A stretch of DNA of 64,000 nt from Pseudomonas aegrilactucae (GCF_019168305.1 NZ_JAHTBI010000039.1:38621-102620), one strand, 5' to 3'. Positions 17,371 to 26,931 are shown, counted from the stretch's first letter. Translations and numbers: made by a program. The notes: generated by a model not told the origin, from the sequence alone.

Positions 17371-18094
17371 AGCCGGGCATCCTCAGGCGCGCTTCAAGGG
17401 CGCGCCCCACACAATTGACGATAAAACTCAGCAGGCCGAAAAAGCTCAGGATCAGGATCATCAGCTCCAGCACGTTATCGCTCTGGGTCCAGATCATGAT
17501 CGCCGCGTAGGTGATGTCGCCTACGGCGATGGCCGAGGCCACGGCGGTCATCTTCACCAGGTCGATCAGGTTGTTGATCAGCGACGGCAAGGCGAAACGA
17601 ACGGCCAACGGCAGTTGCACATGCCACAGCAACTGACGGCTGCTGAACGCCAGCGAACCGGCCGCCTCCAGCGTCACCGTCGGCACGGCCTCGATGCCGG
17701 CACGCAAGGCCTCGGCATGGAACACGCCCTTGTGCAGCGAGATCACGATCACGACCCAGGCAAAGGGGGTCAGCGGATTGGCCGCACCGACGGCCTGGGT
17801 CAACAGCATGTTCAACACCAGGAACGCACAATACAGCTGCACCAGCGTCGGCGTGTTGCGGGTCACCTCGACAAATACCCGTGCCGGCGTCGCCAGCCAC
17901 GGCTTGCCCGAGGTGAGCATTGCCGCCAGCCCCACACCGGCCAGCAGGCTGCCGACGCTGGTGAACAGGCACAGCCACACCGTGGTCAACGCGCCCTGCT
18001 CCAGGCTGCCACGTTGGTAGGCGTCCAATAGAAAGCCGTAGTTCAGGCCGAACCCGGCAGCCCACTGGACGAATGATTCCAGCCAATGGCTCAT
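17360..18094 (-). CDS. Polar amino acid ABC transporter, permease
   Basis: A 244-residue permease paralogous to the next gene. The ATPase-coupling loop reads AEALRAGIEAVPTVTLEAAG near residue 150, and TRNTPTLVQLYCAFL is the typical preceding segment of this family. Its start overlaps the stop of the binding-protein gene by four bases (ATGA), so translation is probably coupled. Together these genes make a complete importer. Confidence 0.9.
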   Translation of the reverse strand: MSHWLESFVQWAAGFGLNYGFLLDAYQRGSLEQGALTTVWLCLFTSVGSLLAGVGLAAMLTSGKPWLATPARVFVEVTRNTPTLVQLYCAFLVLNMLLTQAVGAANPLTPFAWVVIVISLHKGVFHAEALRAGIEAVPTVTLEAAGSLAFSSRQLLWHVQLPLAVRFALPSLINNLIDLVKMTAVASAIAVGDITYAAIMIWTQSDNVLELMILILSFFGLLSFIVNCVGRALEARLRMPGYGH

Positions 18095-18933
18095 GCGCCA
18101 TTGGCCTGAAACTGCTTCTGCAGCTCGATCAGTGCCGGTGACGCCGGCGTGATGCGGTTGCGGGTCTGGGCTTCGATCAGCCAGCCGCTGCGGTGCAGTG
18201 CCTTGACGATCGGATCGAGCCGGGCCTGGGTGTCGCTTTCACCGCGACGGGTCCAGATCACCGAAGGCGCCGGGTTGAGTTCCGGGCTGATCGCCCGATA
18301 GTTCTTCCACTCGGCACTGTCGGCGATCAATGGATTGATCAGCGTGGCGTCATGTACCGCGGCGACGCAGTTGTTGCCACGCAGCGCCAACAAGGATTCG
18401 GACGAGCTCTTGAAGGCCTTCAACTGCGCGCCCAGCTCAGTGAGCGGCTTCACATAGCTGCTGCCCTGAGAGGTGCACACCGGCTGCCCCTTGAGGTCTT
18501 CCCAACGGTTGATCCTGCTGTCCTTGAGCACTGCGGCGGTACCGCCCACCCGGTAGAACGGCGTCGGCACAAACCCCAGAATCTCGCCCCGCTCCGCCGT
18601 CCACTCCATGTTGGCAATCAGCAAGTCGACTTTGCCCTGCTGCAGAAACTGCACGCGGTTGGCAGGCAACACCGGCACCAGCTGGACCTCGGCGCCCAAC
18701 TGGCGGCCCAGCTCCTGAGCCAGTTCGACATTCAAGCCGCGTGGTTTCTGCGTCGCCGGATCAATCCCGCCAAAAGGACCGCCCGACAGCAGTACACCCA
18801 CCGCCACTGCATGGCGCTGCTCGATCTTGTCCAGCGTCGCATCGGCCTGGGCCGCAGCGCTGGCGGCCAACGAGATCAAGGCGCCCAGCATCACAGGCAT
18901 GAAACGTTTTACAGGTGAGCGCTTGAGCAACAT
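18091..18933 (-). CDS. Polar amino acid ABC transporter, substrate-binding protein
   Basis: A 280-residue periplasmic binding protein of family 3 (SBP_bac_3). A signal peptide covers about residues 1-31 with cleavage near AQADA. The mature part has GGIDPATQKPRGLNVELAQE, VDLLIANMEWTAERGE and a hinge-return segment typical of amino acid binders. It is the first gene of the operon, with GAGGGG six bases before the ATG. The operon's thiol dioxygenase and cystathionine lyase suggest it captures a sulfur-containing amino acid or conjugate. Confidence 0.9.
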   Translation of the reverse strand: MLLKRSPVKRFMPVMLGALISLAASAAAQADATLDKIEQRHAVAVGVLLSGGPFGGIDPATQKPRGLNVELAQELGRQLGAEVQLVPVLPANRVQFLQQGKVDLLIANMEWTAERGEILGFVPTPFYRVGGTAAVLKDSRINRWEDLKGQPVCTSQGSSYVKPLTELGAQLKAFKSSSESLLALRGNNCVAAVHDATLINPLIADSAEWKNYRAISPELNPAPSVIWTRRGESDTQARLDPIVKALHRSGWLIEAQTRNRITPASPALIELQKQFQANGA

Positions 18934-19173
18934 GGATTTCCCCTCATGGACAGTCGGCGTGCACCGACCTGATGGGAGGGGATCCTAGGTACAGCGCCCC
19001 CATAACGGAAATTCAAATATCTAATATCGTTATAACTGGCCTGCTTTCACATTCAATCAAAACGCTTATAAGGCCGTATTTACTGCCACTACAGGCCAAC
19101 CTTGAAAACTCGCTTCTCCAAACACATAAAGATAGGTAATGTTTAGCTTCATACCCTTGATGCAAGTACCTGC
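18934..19173. promoter_or_regulatory. Divergent control region, ABC operon / LysR
   Basis: An AT-rich 240-base gap between the binding-protein gene and the LysR gene, the usual place for LysR-type binding sites. At 19044-19070 it holds CTTTCACA, ten bases, then ACGCTTATA, which resembles the promoters at 54050 and 58977 but with a 15- rather than 17-base spacer. No clear T-N11-A palindrome was picked out by eye. Confidence 0.45.
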
Positions 19174-20025
19174 ATGTCGACCCTCGATCTTGGATTACTA
19201 CGCACCTTCATTGCCGTGGTCGATCACCACAGCTTTGCCGAAGCCGGCGCGCAGCTGGACCGCACACAATCGTCGGTCACCCAGCACATGCAGCGCCTGG
19301 AGCAACAGGTGGGCGTGAGCCTGTTCGAAAAGCGCGGGCGGCAGAAGCAGCTCACCGAGGCGGGCCAGCAGTTGCTCAGGCATGCACGGCAAATGCTGTC
19401 GCTCAACGATGACGCGCTCAATTCCCTGCGTGAAAGCAGCTTGAGCGGTGTGCTGCGCATCGGCTCACCCCACGACATCGCCGACACCATTCTGCCGCCG
19501 ATTCTCAGCCACATCGCCCGCTCGGCGCCGCGCCTGCACCTGGAAATCGACGTGGGGCGCAGCCCGTTCCTGATGGACGACCTGCACCGGGGCAAGGTGG
19601 ACATGGTGATTTCCACGCGCCAGGACCCCAGCCTTCAAGGCTTCGCCCTGCGCACCTCGCCGGTGTGGTGGATTTGCTCGGCACAGTACATTCACACGCC
19701 CGGCGAGCCGCTGCCGTTGATCCTGGTGGACGAACCGAGCATCTATCGGCGCTATGCGCTGGAGGCGCTTGAGCGGGCGAATATTCCCTGGCGCCAGGCG
19801 TACCTGGCGTCGAACCTGATCGGGATCAAGGCGGCGACCCGCGCAGGGCTGGGTGTGACCGCAAGGAGCATGGAAATGCTCGGGCCAGACATGCGGGTGC
19901 TGGGGGAAAACGATGGGTTGCCGCGCTTGCCGGACGTGACCTACTACCTGTGGATCCGGCCCAACACCCTGAACCCACTGGTACGCCGGGCCTATGAATT
20001 GATCAAGGGCAGCCAGGGGCTCTGA
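19174..20025 (+). CDS. LysR-family transcriptional regulator
   Basis: A 283-residue LysR protein. The N-terminal winged helix-turn-helix is DLGLLRTFIAVVDHHSFAEA followed by RTQSSVTQHMQRLEQQVGVS; the rest is the periplasmic-binding-like effector domain. It is divergent from the sulfur amino acid ABC operon and is very probably its regulator. Likely effectors are a sulfur amino acid or a cysteine precursor, by analogy with CysB-type control, but this is not shown by the sequence. Confidence 0.9.
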   Translation: MSTLDLGLLRTFIAVVDHHSFAEAGAQLDRTQSSVTQHMQRLEQQVGVSLFEKRGRQKQLTEAGQQLLRHARQMLSLNDDALNSLRESSLSGVLRIGSPHDIADTILPPILSHIARSAPRLHLEIDVGRSPFLMDDLHRGKVDMVISTRQDPSLQGFALRTSPVWWICSAQYIHTPGEPLPLILVDEPSIYRRYALEALERANIPWRQAYLASNLIGIKAATRAGLGVTARSMEMLGPDMRVLGENDGLPRLPDVTYYLWIRPNTLNPLVRRAYELIKGSQGL

Positions 20026-20069
20026 TGTGCGAACCCGCCAAAACGAACGCTACCGTGACAATTCGACCC

Positions 20070-21089
20070 TCAACCTGATGCTGGCAGGCCTTCTTGCGCC
20101 TTGGACCTGGCGATCGAGAACTCACTCGGCAGGCTGGCGCCATTCTTGGCAGCAAGGATCTCGGCCATCACGCTGACGGCGATCTCCGCAGGCGTCTTGC
20201 TGCCAATGTAGATGCCGATCGGCCCGTGCAGACGCTCGAGTGACGCCTGGGTTTCACCAAAATGCTCGATCAGGCGTTCGCGGCGTAACTGGCTGTTGCG
20301 CCGCGAGCCGATGGCGCCGATGTAGAACGCCGGGCTGTGGAGGGCTTCGAGCAGTGCCAGATCGTCGAGTTTGGGATCATGGCTCAGGGCGACGATGCAG
20401 GTTCGCAGGTCGACCGCAAAATCACGGACCACGTCATCGGGCATACCGACAATGCGCTCCACGCCGTTCACCGCCCACGTCTCGATGTACTCCGGCCGTG
20501 GATCGCAAATCGCAACCTTGAACCCGTTGAACAACGCCATGGTGGCCAGGTACTCGGCCAACGCACCGGCACCGATCATCAGCAGCCGATACCCCGGTCC
20601 CAGGGTATTGAGCATGTGCTGGCCGTCGAAGCTGAACTGCTCCGGTGTCGCCGTGGGTTCGAGCGTGACCTGATTGGCTTCCAGCGCCAGCCGCCGGCGC
20701 ACCAGCCGCCCGGCATCCAACTGCACCAGCAACTCGTCGAGCGACTGCCGGCACGGGCTGAACTCCAGAATCAGCTCAAGCGTACCGCCACAGGGCAAGC
20801 CGAAACGATGGGCGTCGTCGGCGCTGACGCCGTAGCGCACCACCTCGGGCGCACTGTGGCTCATGCCGCCCCCACCGTGGGCTGTCGTGTAGCGATGGAT
20901 CAGGTCGTCCTCGATGCAGCCGCCAGACACGCTGCCTACCACTCGCCCATCGTTACGCAAGGCCATCATCGACCCCACCGGACGCGGCGAAGAACCCCAG
21001 GTGCGCGCCACGGTGGCGAGCAGCACGCGCTCCCCGGCGGCGAGCCAGTCCCGCGCGGTGCGCAGGACCAGCAGGTCGATGCTTTCCAT
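20070..21089 (-). CDS. XdhC/CoxI-family molybdenum cofactor maturation protein
   Basis: A 339-residue XdhC-like protein. The N-terminal XdhC_CoxI domain shows VLATVARTWGSSPRPVGS and VVGSVSGGCIEDDLIH; the C-terminal Rossmann-like domain shows LLMIGAGALAEYLATMA and later FYIGAIGSRRNSQLRRERL. Family members bind molybdenum cofactor, help sulfurate it and insert it into xanthine-dehydrogenase-type enzymes. It is the last gene of the operon with the molybdopterin subunit, which is its obvious client. AGAGGAG lies seven bases before the ATG. Confidence 0.9.
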   Translation of the reverse strand: MESIDLLVLRTARDWLAAGERVLLATVARTWGSSPRPVGSMMALRNDGRVVGSVSGGCIEDDLIHRYTTAHGGGGMSHSAPEVVRYGVSADDAHRFGLPCGGTLELILEFSPCRQSLDELLVQLDAGRLVRRRLALEANQVTLEPTATPEQFSFDGQHMLNTLGPGYRLLMIGAGALAEYLATMALFNGFKVAICDPRPEYIETWAVNGVERIVGMPDDVVRDFAVDLRTCIVALSHDPKLDDLALLEALHSPAFYIGAIGSRRNSQLRRERLIEHFGETQASLERLHGPIGIYIGSKTPAEIAVSVMAEILAAKNGASLPSEFSIARSKAQEGLPASG

Positions 21090-21100
21090 CAGGCTCTCCT

Positions 21101-22453
21101 CTAGCGCATGTGCAGGATGATCGGGCTGCTGCTGGCCGGATCGGTGTGCTCACGCAGCGTGCTCACCGCCTGCGCCGGTACGGCACTGCCCTGATTGCCC
21201 CAGGTGCTGCGCACGAATGTCAGCACCTCGGCGATCTGTTTATCCGACAACTGCTCACGGAAGGCGGGCATGCGATAGGCATCCGGCACACCGGCGGTCA
21301 CGACACGCTGCGAGCCATTGAGGGTGATATTGATCGCCGAGGCGTTCTCCCTGGCCAATGCAGACGTCGCACCTGCCAGCGGCGGCATCCAGTCGGGCTG
21401 CCCCTTGCCGTCCAGGCCGTGGCACGAGGCGCAGTGGGTCACGTAGGTGTGGGCACCCGGCGTGTCCAGGCGCACCGCGGCCGAAGCCTCCTGATACTGC
21501 CATGGCGCCCCGTCGCGCTGGCGGTCGCCAGGCAACGACTTGAGATAACGGGCAATGGCTGCCAGGTCATCGTCGCTCATGAACTGCGTGGAGTTGTTGA
21601 ACGCCTCGGTCATCGAGCCGTAGACCACCGCGTGGCTGTTGCGACCGGTCTTGAGGAACTGCACGATCTGCGGCTCGCTCCATCGGCCCAGCCCCGTGTT
21701 GTGGTCATCACGCAGGCTCGGCGCATACCAGCCATCAAGCAGCGCGCCGGCGAGGTACGGCGTACCGGACTCATCGAGTGCCTTCTCATTGAACGCCAGG
21801 CCGCGTGGGGTATGGCAACTGCCACAGTGCCCGGCGCCCTGGACCAGGTAGGCGCCGCGGCTCCACACCTGATCCTGGCTGCTGTTGGCCGCATAGGGCT
21901 CAGCGTCGACAAACACGCCGTTCCACAGGGCAATCGGCCAGCGCAGGTTCAATGGCCAGGGAATTTCACTCTGGATGTTCGCCTGCTTGACCGGCGCTAC
22001 GCCTTTGATGAAGAACGCATACAGCGCACGCACATCGTCGTCGCTGAGCTTGGCGTACGAGGGATAGGGCATGGCGGGGTACAGACGGCGGCTGCCGGGT
22101 GCCACACCATGGCGCACGGCGCGGTCGAAGTCCGCCAGGCTGTAGTGCCCGATACCGGTTTCTGGCTCGGGCGTGATGTTGGTGGCATGGATCGCGCCCA
22201 GTGGCGTGGCCATTTCCAGGCCGCCCGCGAAGGGCGCACCGCCTGGCACACTGTGGCACGCCACGCAGTCGCTGAGCCTGGCGACATATTCGCCACGGGC
22301 GACCAGCGCCGGGTCGATGGCCGCCACGGCGACCTGATCGTTTTCAAGGCGCGAGTCAGGCTCGCGGGTGACATACCAGGCCAGCAGGCCTGCCGCGACC
22401 AGGCACGGCACGGCCAGCCAGCCAGCGGCTCTTGCGAATCGGCTGTTGTTCAT
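21101..22453 (-). CDS. Tri-heme cytochrome c subunit
   Basis: A 450-residue membrane-anchored periplasmic cytochrome with three heme c sites: CVACH near residue 61, CGSCH near 210 and CASCH near 345, the last followed by GLDGKG. An N-terminal hydrophobic segment (AAGWLAVPCLVAAGLLAWYV) serves as signal-anchor. The layout matches the AdhB-type cytochrome subunits that pass electrons from periplasmic dehydrogenases to the respiratory chain. Placed directly after the molybdopterin subunit, it is the likely electron acceptor of that enzyme. Confidence 0.92.
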   Translation of the reverse strand: MNNSRFARAAGWLAVPCLVAAGLLAWYVTREPDSRLENDQVAVAAIDPALVARGEYVARLSDCVACHSVPGGAPFAGGLEMATPLGAIHATNITPEPETGIGHYSLADFDRAVRHGVAPGSRRLYPAMPYPSYAKLSDDDVRALYAFFIKGVAPVKQANIQSEIPWPLNLRWPIALWNGVFVDAEPYAANSSQDQVWSRGAYLVQGAGHCGSCHTPRGLAFNEKALDESGTPYLAGALLDGWYAPSLRDDHNTGLGRWSEPQIVQFLKTGRNSHAVVYGSMTEAFNNSTQFMSDDDLAAIARYLKSLPGDRQRDGAPWQYQEASAAVRLDTPGAHTYVTHCASCHGLDGKGQPDWMPPLAGATSALARENASAINITLNGSQRVVTAGVPDAYRMPAFREQLSDKQIAEVLTFVRSTWGNQGSAVPAQAVSTLREHTDPASSSPIILHMR

Positions 22454-22470
22454 GGACGCTCCGGCGCTGA

Positions 22471-24720
22471 TCAGGTGAAGGTGTGTCGGCTCATGGGCAG
22501 GCTGCGAACCCGCTGGCCCGTCAGCGCTGCCACCGCATTGGCCACGGCAGGCGCGACGGCGGGCAGCGGCGGTTCGCCGATGCCACCCATTTTTTCCCCG
22601 CTCTCGACCACCCGCACATGCACCCGCGCCATCTGCGCAGGCCGCAGAATCGGGTACAGGTCGTAGTTGCGCGCGCGGGGTTTGCCATCAACCCACACCG
22701 CCTCCTCCACCAGGGTCTGCGACAGACCCAGCGCCACTGCACCATTGACCTGAGCGTCGACGATCGCCGGGTTGACGATGCTGCCGGGATCGATCGCCTG
22801 CCAGATATCGTGAACCTTCACCTGCCCGTTCTCGATGGACACCTCGGCGATCACGGCCGTCTGCGTACCGAACGGCGACGCCATCGCGACCCCGCGCGCA
22901 CGCTTGGTGCCGTCCTGGGCGGTAAACGGCCCGCGCTTCCAGCCCCCCGACAACTCACCCACCGCCTGCAGCAATGTGCTCAGGCGCTTGTTGTCACGCA
23001 GCATATGCATGCGCAGCTCGAACGGATCCTTGCCGCCCTTGTCGGCCAGTTCATCCAGGAACGATTCGTAGAAAAAATCGTTGAGCGAGTTGCCCACCGA
23101 ACGCCAGTAACCCAGCATGGCCGGGCCTTTGACGTAGATCTGGGCGATCCGTTTGTTGGGAATGGCGTAGGCCTTGCCCGTCAACCCTTCAAGGGCCGTG
23201 GGGTCGAGCTTTTCCCCCTGCTTGCCGGCGATGGCCTCGGTAGGGCCTTCGGTGGCACTGATCGCCTCGATGGCCAGCGGCCAGCCGTCCTTATCCAGGG
23301 CGGCGCGGAAATTGACCGCTGCGACAGGGCGCAGCACGTCACGCAGAAACTCTTCCTCGCGGCTCCAGATCAGCTTGACCGGACGCCCGACCGCCTTGGC
23401 CAGGGTGATGGCCTGCGGGTAGGGACTGGCGGAGTCATAAAGAAAGTGCCGCCCGAAGAACCCGCCCAGCAGCGGCGAATGCAAGGTGATCTGCGACAGC
23501 TCCAGACCGGTGCGTTTGGCGATATCGGCGCGGAACATGTCCGGTGCCTGGTTGGGCAGCCAGATCTCGAGAGAGCCGTCCGGGTTGAAGCGCGCCAGCG
23601 CAGACGGCGGCTCGAGTTGAGCGTGGTTCAGGTACTGGTTGTGGTACGTGGCCTCGACATGGGTCTTGGCATTGGCCAGGCTCGCGGCAACGTCGCCCTC
23701 ATTTTCATCGTCGCGGGCAGGCCCTTTTTCGGCGGCCAGGCGCTTGAAGAACGCATCGCTGGAAAAGTCGGCGGGCATCGGCCGTACGCTGCTGTCGAGC
23801 GCAGGCGCCTGCCAGTCGACCTGAATCGCCTCCACCGCACGTTTTGCGTGCCACCAGCGCTCGGCGACCACGGCCACGGCACCCGGCAGACGGTGCACCG
23901 AATGCACGCCCTTCATGGCCTTGACCTGGTCTTCGTTGCGCAGGTTGCCCACCGTCATCCCCAGGCGAGGGGCATGCTGAACGGCGGCGTGCAGCATGCC
24001 GTCGACCTTCAGGTCAATGCAGTAGAGCGCCTTGCCGGTGGACTTGTCATAGGCATCGACGCGTTTGACCGGCTTGCCGATCCAGCGGAACTGGCTCGGA
24101 TCACGCAGTTTCACGGTGGCAGGGTCGGGGACCGGCAGGTCCAGCGCATGCTCGGCCAATTCGCCATACGCCAGCGAACGGCCCGACGCCGCGTGCACCA
24201 CCTTGCCAGGCTCGGTGGTCAATTCGCCCACCGCCACCCCAAGCCGCTCTGCGCCCGCCTGCAGCAGCATGGCGCGGGCAAGTGCACCGAGGCGGCGCAT
24301 GACCGGGTAACTCATGCGCACCGACATGCTGCCACCGGTGATGCGCATGCCGTTGTCCATGACCACATAGGCCTCGCCAGGCGGCGCGGCTTCGACCAGG
24401 AAGGTGGCAGGGTCCGCGTCCAGCTCTTCGCCAACGATCTGCGCCATTGCGGTGAACGTGCCCTGCCCGCCCTCCATGAATGGGCACAGCAACCGCACGC
24501 GGTTGTCCGGGCGGATCTCCAGAAACGCCGGGACCTGTGTGCCGCGTTCGGCAGTGGTTGCCGCCGCAGCCTGCACCCGGGTCGAACCAAGCGGCAGGCC
24601 GAAGCCCAGTACCAGTGCGCCCACGGCGGTACCGGTCAGAAAACGGCGGCGTGACAGGTTGATCGGGTCAGTCAGCGCAAGCGCGGGTGCCTCCAGGGCA
24701 GGATCGATACGTACGTTCAT
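22471..24720 (-). CDS. Molybdopterin-binding subunit of a xanthine-dehydrogenase-family hydroxylase
   Basis: A 749-residue large subunit like isoquinoline 1-oxidoreductase IorB or nicotinate/aldehyde dehydrogenases of the same group. A Tat-type leader is visible: SRRRFLTGTAVGALVLGFGL, so the enzyme is probably exported folded. The C-terminal active-site region GGIGEPPLPAVAPAVANAVA holds the catalytic glutamate that helps hydroxylate the substrate with water oxygen. The frame can start at a TTG one codon earlier, but the ATG at 24720, behind GGGGAG, is used; it shares one base with the stop of the 2Fe-2S subunit. Substrate could be an N-heterocycle or an aldehyde and cannot be fixed from sequence. 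Confidence 0.9.
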   Translation of the reverse strand: MNVRIDPALEAPALALTDPINLSRRRFLTGTAVGALVLGFGLPLGSTRVQAAAATTAERGTQVPAFLEIRPDNRVRLLCPFMEGGQGTFTAMAQIVGEELDADPATFLVEAAPPGEAYVVMDNGMRITGGSMSVRMSYPVMRRLGALARAMLLQAGAERLGVAVGELTTEPGKVVHAASGRSLAYGELAEHALDLPVPDPATVKLRDPSQFRWIGKPVKRVDAYDKSTGKALYCIDLKVDGMLHAAVQHAPRLGMTVGNLRNEDQVKAMKGVHSVHRLPGAVAVVAERWWHAKRAVEAIQVDWQAPALDSSVRPMPADFSSDAFFKRLAAEKGPARDDENEGDVAASLANAKTHVEATYHNQYLNHAQLEPPSALARFNPDGSLEIWLPNQAPDMFRADIAKRTGLELSQITLHSPLLGGFFGRHFLYDSASPYPQAITLAKAVGRPVKLIWSREEEFLRDVLRPVAAVNFRAALDKDGWPLAIEAISATEGPTEAIAGKQGEKLDPTALEGLTGKAYAIPNKRIAQIYVKGPAMLGYWRSVGNSLNDFFYESFLDELADKGGKDPFELRMHMLRDNKRLSTLLQAVGELSGGWKRGPFTAQDGTKRARGVAMASPFGTQTAVIAEVSIENGQVKVHDIWQAIDPGSIVNPAIVDAQVNGAVALGLSQTLVEEAVWVDGKPRARNYDLYPILRPAQMARVHVRVVESGEKMGGIGEPPLPAVAPAVANAVAALTGQRVRSLPMSRHTFT

Positions 24721-25175
24721 CAAACGCTCCCCTTGCCGGCCAGCTCATGCACGGCGGCATGAATGGCGTTGTAGGTGCCGCAGCGACACAGGTTGACCAT
24801 CGCGGCCTCGATCTGCGCGTCACTCGGCGTGGGGGTGTGCTTGAGCAGCGCCGTGGCGGCCATGACCTGCCCGGACTGGCAGTACCCGCACTGGGCAACC
24901 TGAAGATCGACCCAGGTAGCGACCACCCGCTTGCCCACGTCATCGGCCTCGATGGCCTCGATGGTGGTGATCTCCCGGCCGACCACACCCGCCACCGGCG
25001 TGACGCACGAGCGCACCACACTGCCGTCCACCAGCACGGAGCAGGCGCCGCACTGCGCCAGTCCGCAGCCGTACTTGGTACCCGTCATGCCCAGATCATC
25101 GCGGATCACCCACAGCAAGGGCGTATCGGCGTCGGCATCGACCTGATAGGTCTTCTGGTTGATTCGTAGTTCCAT
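24720..25175 (-). CDS. 2Fe-2S subunit of the molybdenum hydroxylase
   Basis: A 151-residue small subunit with two iron-sulfur clusters. The plant-type ferredoxin cluster is bound by the cysteines in YGCGLAQCGACSVLVDG and the following VVRSCVTP; the second cluster is in the helical domain, QCGYCQSGQVM and NLCRCGTY. Both patterns are those of IorA-type subunits, which carry electrons from the molybdenum centre to the cytochrome. It is the first gene of the operon. It has no signal peptide and probably crosses the membrane with the Tat-tagged large subunit. Confidence 0.93.
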   Translation of the reverse strand: MELRINQKTYQVDADADTPLLWVIRDDLGMTGTKYGCGLAQCGACSVLVDGSVVRSCVTPVAGVVGREITTIEAIEADDVGKRVVATWVDLQVAQCGYCQSGQVMAATALLKHTPTPSDAQIEAAMVNLCRCGTYNAIHAAVHELAGKGSV

Positions 25176-25595
25176 GGCTCACCCGCCTGATCATCGGTTG
25201 ACGTGCATTCTTATAAACGGCGATGCGCAGCGAGGCGCATTACCGGTAACGCTGTTGGTCACGTGAAGGGCTGCTTGATCGGTATCAGGCAGCAGACGCT
25301 CCCGTCGACCAAACTCTAGTCCCTCGACAAGACGTTTTCTATCCACCGCCCTGCATGTCCAGAGGATTAGGCAAGCATTCAAGCGTAATGAACCAGAGCA
25401 GACGCCGATCGACCGGATGAATGTGTCTAACTGTTACAGGGGAACCTGACCACACATTTCACCACCGCAGGCGCGAGGTGACACTGCTGTCGATAGCTAA
25501 ATTCGATACCGGCGATAAATCAAGGCAAATAGCCACTACCCTCCCCCGGCCGTACAGTCAAACCGTGCAAATCGGCTGACAGTGGAGGGACGCGC
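25176..25595. other. Intergenic region upstream of the molybdenum hydroxylase operon
   Basis: About 420 bases with no convincing gene. It must hold the promoter of the hydroxylase operon (minus strand) and of the small protein gene at 25596. A minus-strand frame of 63 codons (25191-25382) has no family resemblance and no clear ribosome site and is not called. Confidence 0.5.
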
Positions 25596-25880
25596 ATGGA
25601 TAGCCAATACGAGATCCATTTCATCCGCGCAGGACACAAAGAGGTACTTCGTGTATCGCGTCGGCACATGTCAGAACCTGAAGCCTGGAAAATCGCCCTC
25701 ATGCACGCCGGGGCCTGCTACGGCGACATCACGCAGCTGGTTGCGCATGAAAGCATCATGGCGCTGGCCAAGCGACTCTCGGTCTCGGGGGTGCGCTGGA
25801 ACAGAGCCAGCCATACCATTTCATTTGCAGAACGCTCCTCACTGACCTCGTTAAAGCTCTGTGGCACGCAGAAGAGTTGA
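25596..25880 (+). CDS. Small conserved-looking protein, DUF6555-like
   Basis: A 94-residue protein without signal peptide or membrane segment. A GGAGG site lies seven bases before the ATG, which supports real translation. The pattern of an N-terminal YEIHFIRAGHKE, a central SEPEAWKIALMHAGACYGDI and a final SVSGVRWNRAS resembles the small Pseudomonas proteins grouped as DUF6555 (recalled from memory, not searched). Function is unknown. It stands alone between two unrelated operons. Confidence 0.6.
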   Translation: MDSQYEIHFIRAGHKEVLRVSRRHMSEPEAWKIALMHAGACYGDITQLVAHESIMALAKRLSVSGVRWNRASHTISFAERSSLTSLKLCGTQKS

Positions 25881-25937
25881 AGCGATAGAACGGGCAGCAG
25901 ACGGGGCCTTTGTGCGCACCGCTGAAATCGCCAGACA

Positions 25938-26831
25938 TCAGGTGCAAGACGCCTGTTCACTCCCCGCCCTGCCCCAGAACGCTTCGGCGGATTGGCTGAG
26001 GACGGCCTTGGGCCGGGTCAGATGAATTTCCAGCGGGATGTCCCAGCTTTCGTCGAGCGCCCTGACCAGGCGCCCATCCAGGACTTCCTGCTCGGTGAGG
26101 CTCTTGGGCAGCCACGCCACCCCTTTGCTTTCCAGCGCCATGGACATGAGTACCGCGGCAAGGTGGCTGCTGAACAGTGGCTTGAGGTGAAGGTAATCTT
26201 CCTTGCCACGCAGCCTGTGGGCCACGATACGCCCCAGCCCCGACTCATGGGTGTACGCCAGGTAGGGCACTGCGGCAGCCGAGGTGCCGAAGTTGGCGCG
26301 GGCACTGGCAAGCGGAACGAGAATGTCCTCCCCCACCTTCTTGCTGATGAACTGGTCAGGGGCCAGTAGCGGCGGAACGTCGGGATGGCGATGGCAGAGC
26401 ATGAACTGAACCTGGCCATGTATCAGCATCTGCTCACAGACCGCCATGCTATCGGAGTGCAACTGCACAGCCTCGATGGGGGCGCCGTTCTCCGAGCTTC
26501 GAAGCCACTTGGGAAAGAAGGTGAACGACAGCGAGTGGGTGGCCGCAAACTGCAGCGACCGGGCGGCTATCCCTGCGACCTCCTGCGCCTCGTTACGCAT
26601 TCGGTACAGATGCCTGGCCGCTTCCTGGGCACTGGGCAAGATCTGCCTGCCTGCCTCGGTCAGGGTGGCGCCTTGAGGAGTACGCACGAACAACTCCACC
26701 CCCATCCAGTTCTCCAGTGACCGGACTCTGCGACTGAAGGCCGGCTGCGTGACGTTCCGTGCCTCTGCCGCCCGTACGAAGCTGCCGTATTCGGCAAGTG
26801 CTGAAAGATCTTCGAGCCAGACGAGTTCCAA
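25938..26831 (-). CDS. LysR-family regulator of the tartrate operon
   Basis: A 297-residue LysR protein. The start is taken as TTG at 26831: GGAGG lies nine bases upstream and the product then begins ELVWLEDLSALAEYGSFVRA, as expected for this LysR branch; longer ATG frames would run into the divergent promoter. The helix-turn-helix is RAAEARNVTQPAFSRRVRSL. It is divergent from the tartrate dehydratase gene across 100 bases and very probably controls the dehydratase-DctA operon in response to tartrate. Confidence 0.87.
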   Translation of the reverse strand: MELVWLEDLSALAEYGSFVRAAEARNVTQPAFSRRVRSLENWMGVELFVRTPQGATLTEAGRQILPSAQEAARHLYRMRNEAQEVAGIAARSLQFAATHSLSFTFFPKWLRSSENGAPIEAVQLHSDSMAVCEQMLIHGQVQFMLCHRHPDVPPLLAPDQFISKKVGEDILVPLASARANFGTSAAAVPYLAYTHESGLGRIVAHRLRGKEDYLHLKPLFSSHLAAVLMSMALESKGVAWLPKSLTEQEVLDGRLVRALDESWDIPLEIHLTRPKAVLSQSAEAFWGRAGSEQASCT

Positions 26832-26931
26832 GGGGCCATGCCTCCTGTGCATAGGGTGCGGCATTAATAGCATTGGGCGGGTGGCATCGCAACGCATAAC
26901 GTGGGGCCACAAACAACAAGAGGAGCCCCTC

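Noticed and set aside
19044..19070. Third copy of the shared sulfur promoter before the LysR gene at 19174
   Set aside because: The hexamers match but the spacer is 15 bases and the CCTGGTGGAGGC block is missing, so it is kept only as a remark.
22483..24654. 723-codon plus-strand frame opposite the molybdopterin subunit
   Set aside because: Composition is typical of antisense to a GC-rich gene, it has no family motifs or ribosome site, and the minus strand encodes a clear hydroxylase subunit with its active-site residues.
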